Source: Heyndrickxia sporothermodurans
GTDB taxonomy: Bacteria > Bacillota > Bacilli > Bacillales > Bacillaceae_C
Assembly (NCBI RefSeq): GCF_016785185.1
Contig: NZ_JAEKDY010000036.1
Length of the DNA stretch: 31,236 nt
Direction: 5' to 3' (one strand)
The notes below the pieces were generated by a model, which saw only the letters and a program-made list of their open reading frames with translations, had not been told where the DNA came from and did not search any database. The translations under genes and the position numbers were made by a program. This document shows positions 31,126 to 31,236 of the stretch, piece by piece. Within the stretch, counting starts at the first letter, position 1. Every line of letters begins with the position of its first letter.

Positions 31126-31236
31126 TTGTACCCTCAAATTATAACCTATTTACTAACTTTTATAAAATTCCAAGAACAAATAATTCGAACATTACTCACC
31201 CTACTTATTGGGAAGAGTATGTTTGATAAACCGAAA
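31126..31236 (+). CDS. 5' end of an unidentified plus-strand ORF, possibly a transposase
   Basis: A frame opens with TTG at 31126, preceded by AAAAGGAAGTG at about 5 nt, and runs off the window end after 37 codons (YPQIITYLLTFIKFQEQIIR near the start). The Leu/Ile-rich, helical N-terminus resembles some Bacillus insertion-sequence transposases, but I cannot name a family. Its orientation is opposite to rph and it occupies the place where gerM is expected. The 31020-31110 leader has short inverted sequences (CCTTAG and CTAAGG types) that might be part of an element end. Treat as provisional. Confidence 0.4.
   Translation, partial: MYPQIITYLLTFIKFQEQIIRTLLTLLIGKSMFDKPK

Noticed and set aside
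1..31236. CRISPR array, prophage or defence island
   Set aside because: No regularly spaced repeats, integrase or phage genes; nearly all genes are conserved core genes in conserved order.

Overview
The window is a low-GC chromosomal core region of an endospore-forming member of the Bacillaceae. Four things point there: the gene order follows the Bacillus subtilis block from maf through spoIIB, comC, folC, valS, ysxE, spoVID, hemL-B-D-C-X-A, ysxC, lonA, lonB, clpX, tig, ysoA, ysnB and rdgB to rph; it carries the sporulation genes spoIIB, spoVID, ysxE and lonB; ribosome binding sites are strong Gram-positive GGAGG types, often with TTG or GTG starts; and valS has a classic T-box leader. No species is assigned. 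Almost every gene lies on the minus strand, so transcription runs from high to low coordinates.

Layout from the left: leader and first two codons of a gene expected to be radC (1-163); maf; spoIIB; a degraded type IV pilus remnant (2007-2351); comC; a broken short ORF (3121-3288); a membrane GAF-GGDEF diguanylate cyclase; folC; valS with a Val T-box; a small plus-strand membrane protein; ysxE; spoVID; an 80-bp dispersed-type intergenic repeat; the complete hemA-X-C-D-B-L operon for uroporphyrinogen III synthesis; a plus-strand membrane protein diverging from hemA; ysxC; lonA; lonB behind an exact sigma-F consensus promoter; clpX; tig; the TPR protein gene ysoA; tRNA-Arg(UCU) with its own consensus promoter; the ysnB, rdgB, rph operon; and the start of a plus-strand ORF where gerM would be expected, possibly a mobile element.

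The genes serve a few connected jobs. hemA to hemB and hemL make tetrapyrrole precursors from glutamyl-tRNA. LonA, LonB, ClpX and trigger factor cover protein folding and turnover, LonB probably in the forespore. SpoIIB, SpoVID and YsxE act in septum remodelling and spore coat assembly. FolC and ValS are housekeeping enzymes. RdgB and Maf remove non-canonical nucleotides, and Rph trims tRNA 3' ends.

I see no phage, CRISPR array, defence island or new multigene system. The most informative irregularity is around comC. The pilM-like gene after it has in-frame stops and is fused to the tail of another gene, and the short ORF before it is also broken, while comC itself and a nearby GGDEF gene are intact. 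This looks like loss of a type IV pilus cluster with the prepilin peptidase kept for competence. Other points are the sigma-F promoter of lonB, a triple AACGTATT motif before lonA, three 33-nt hairpins of identical geometry, and the intergenic repeat next to hemL.
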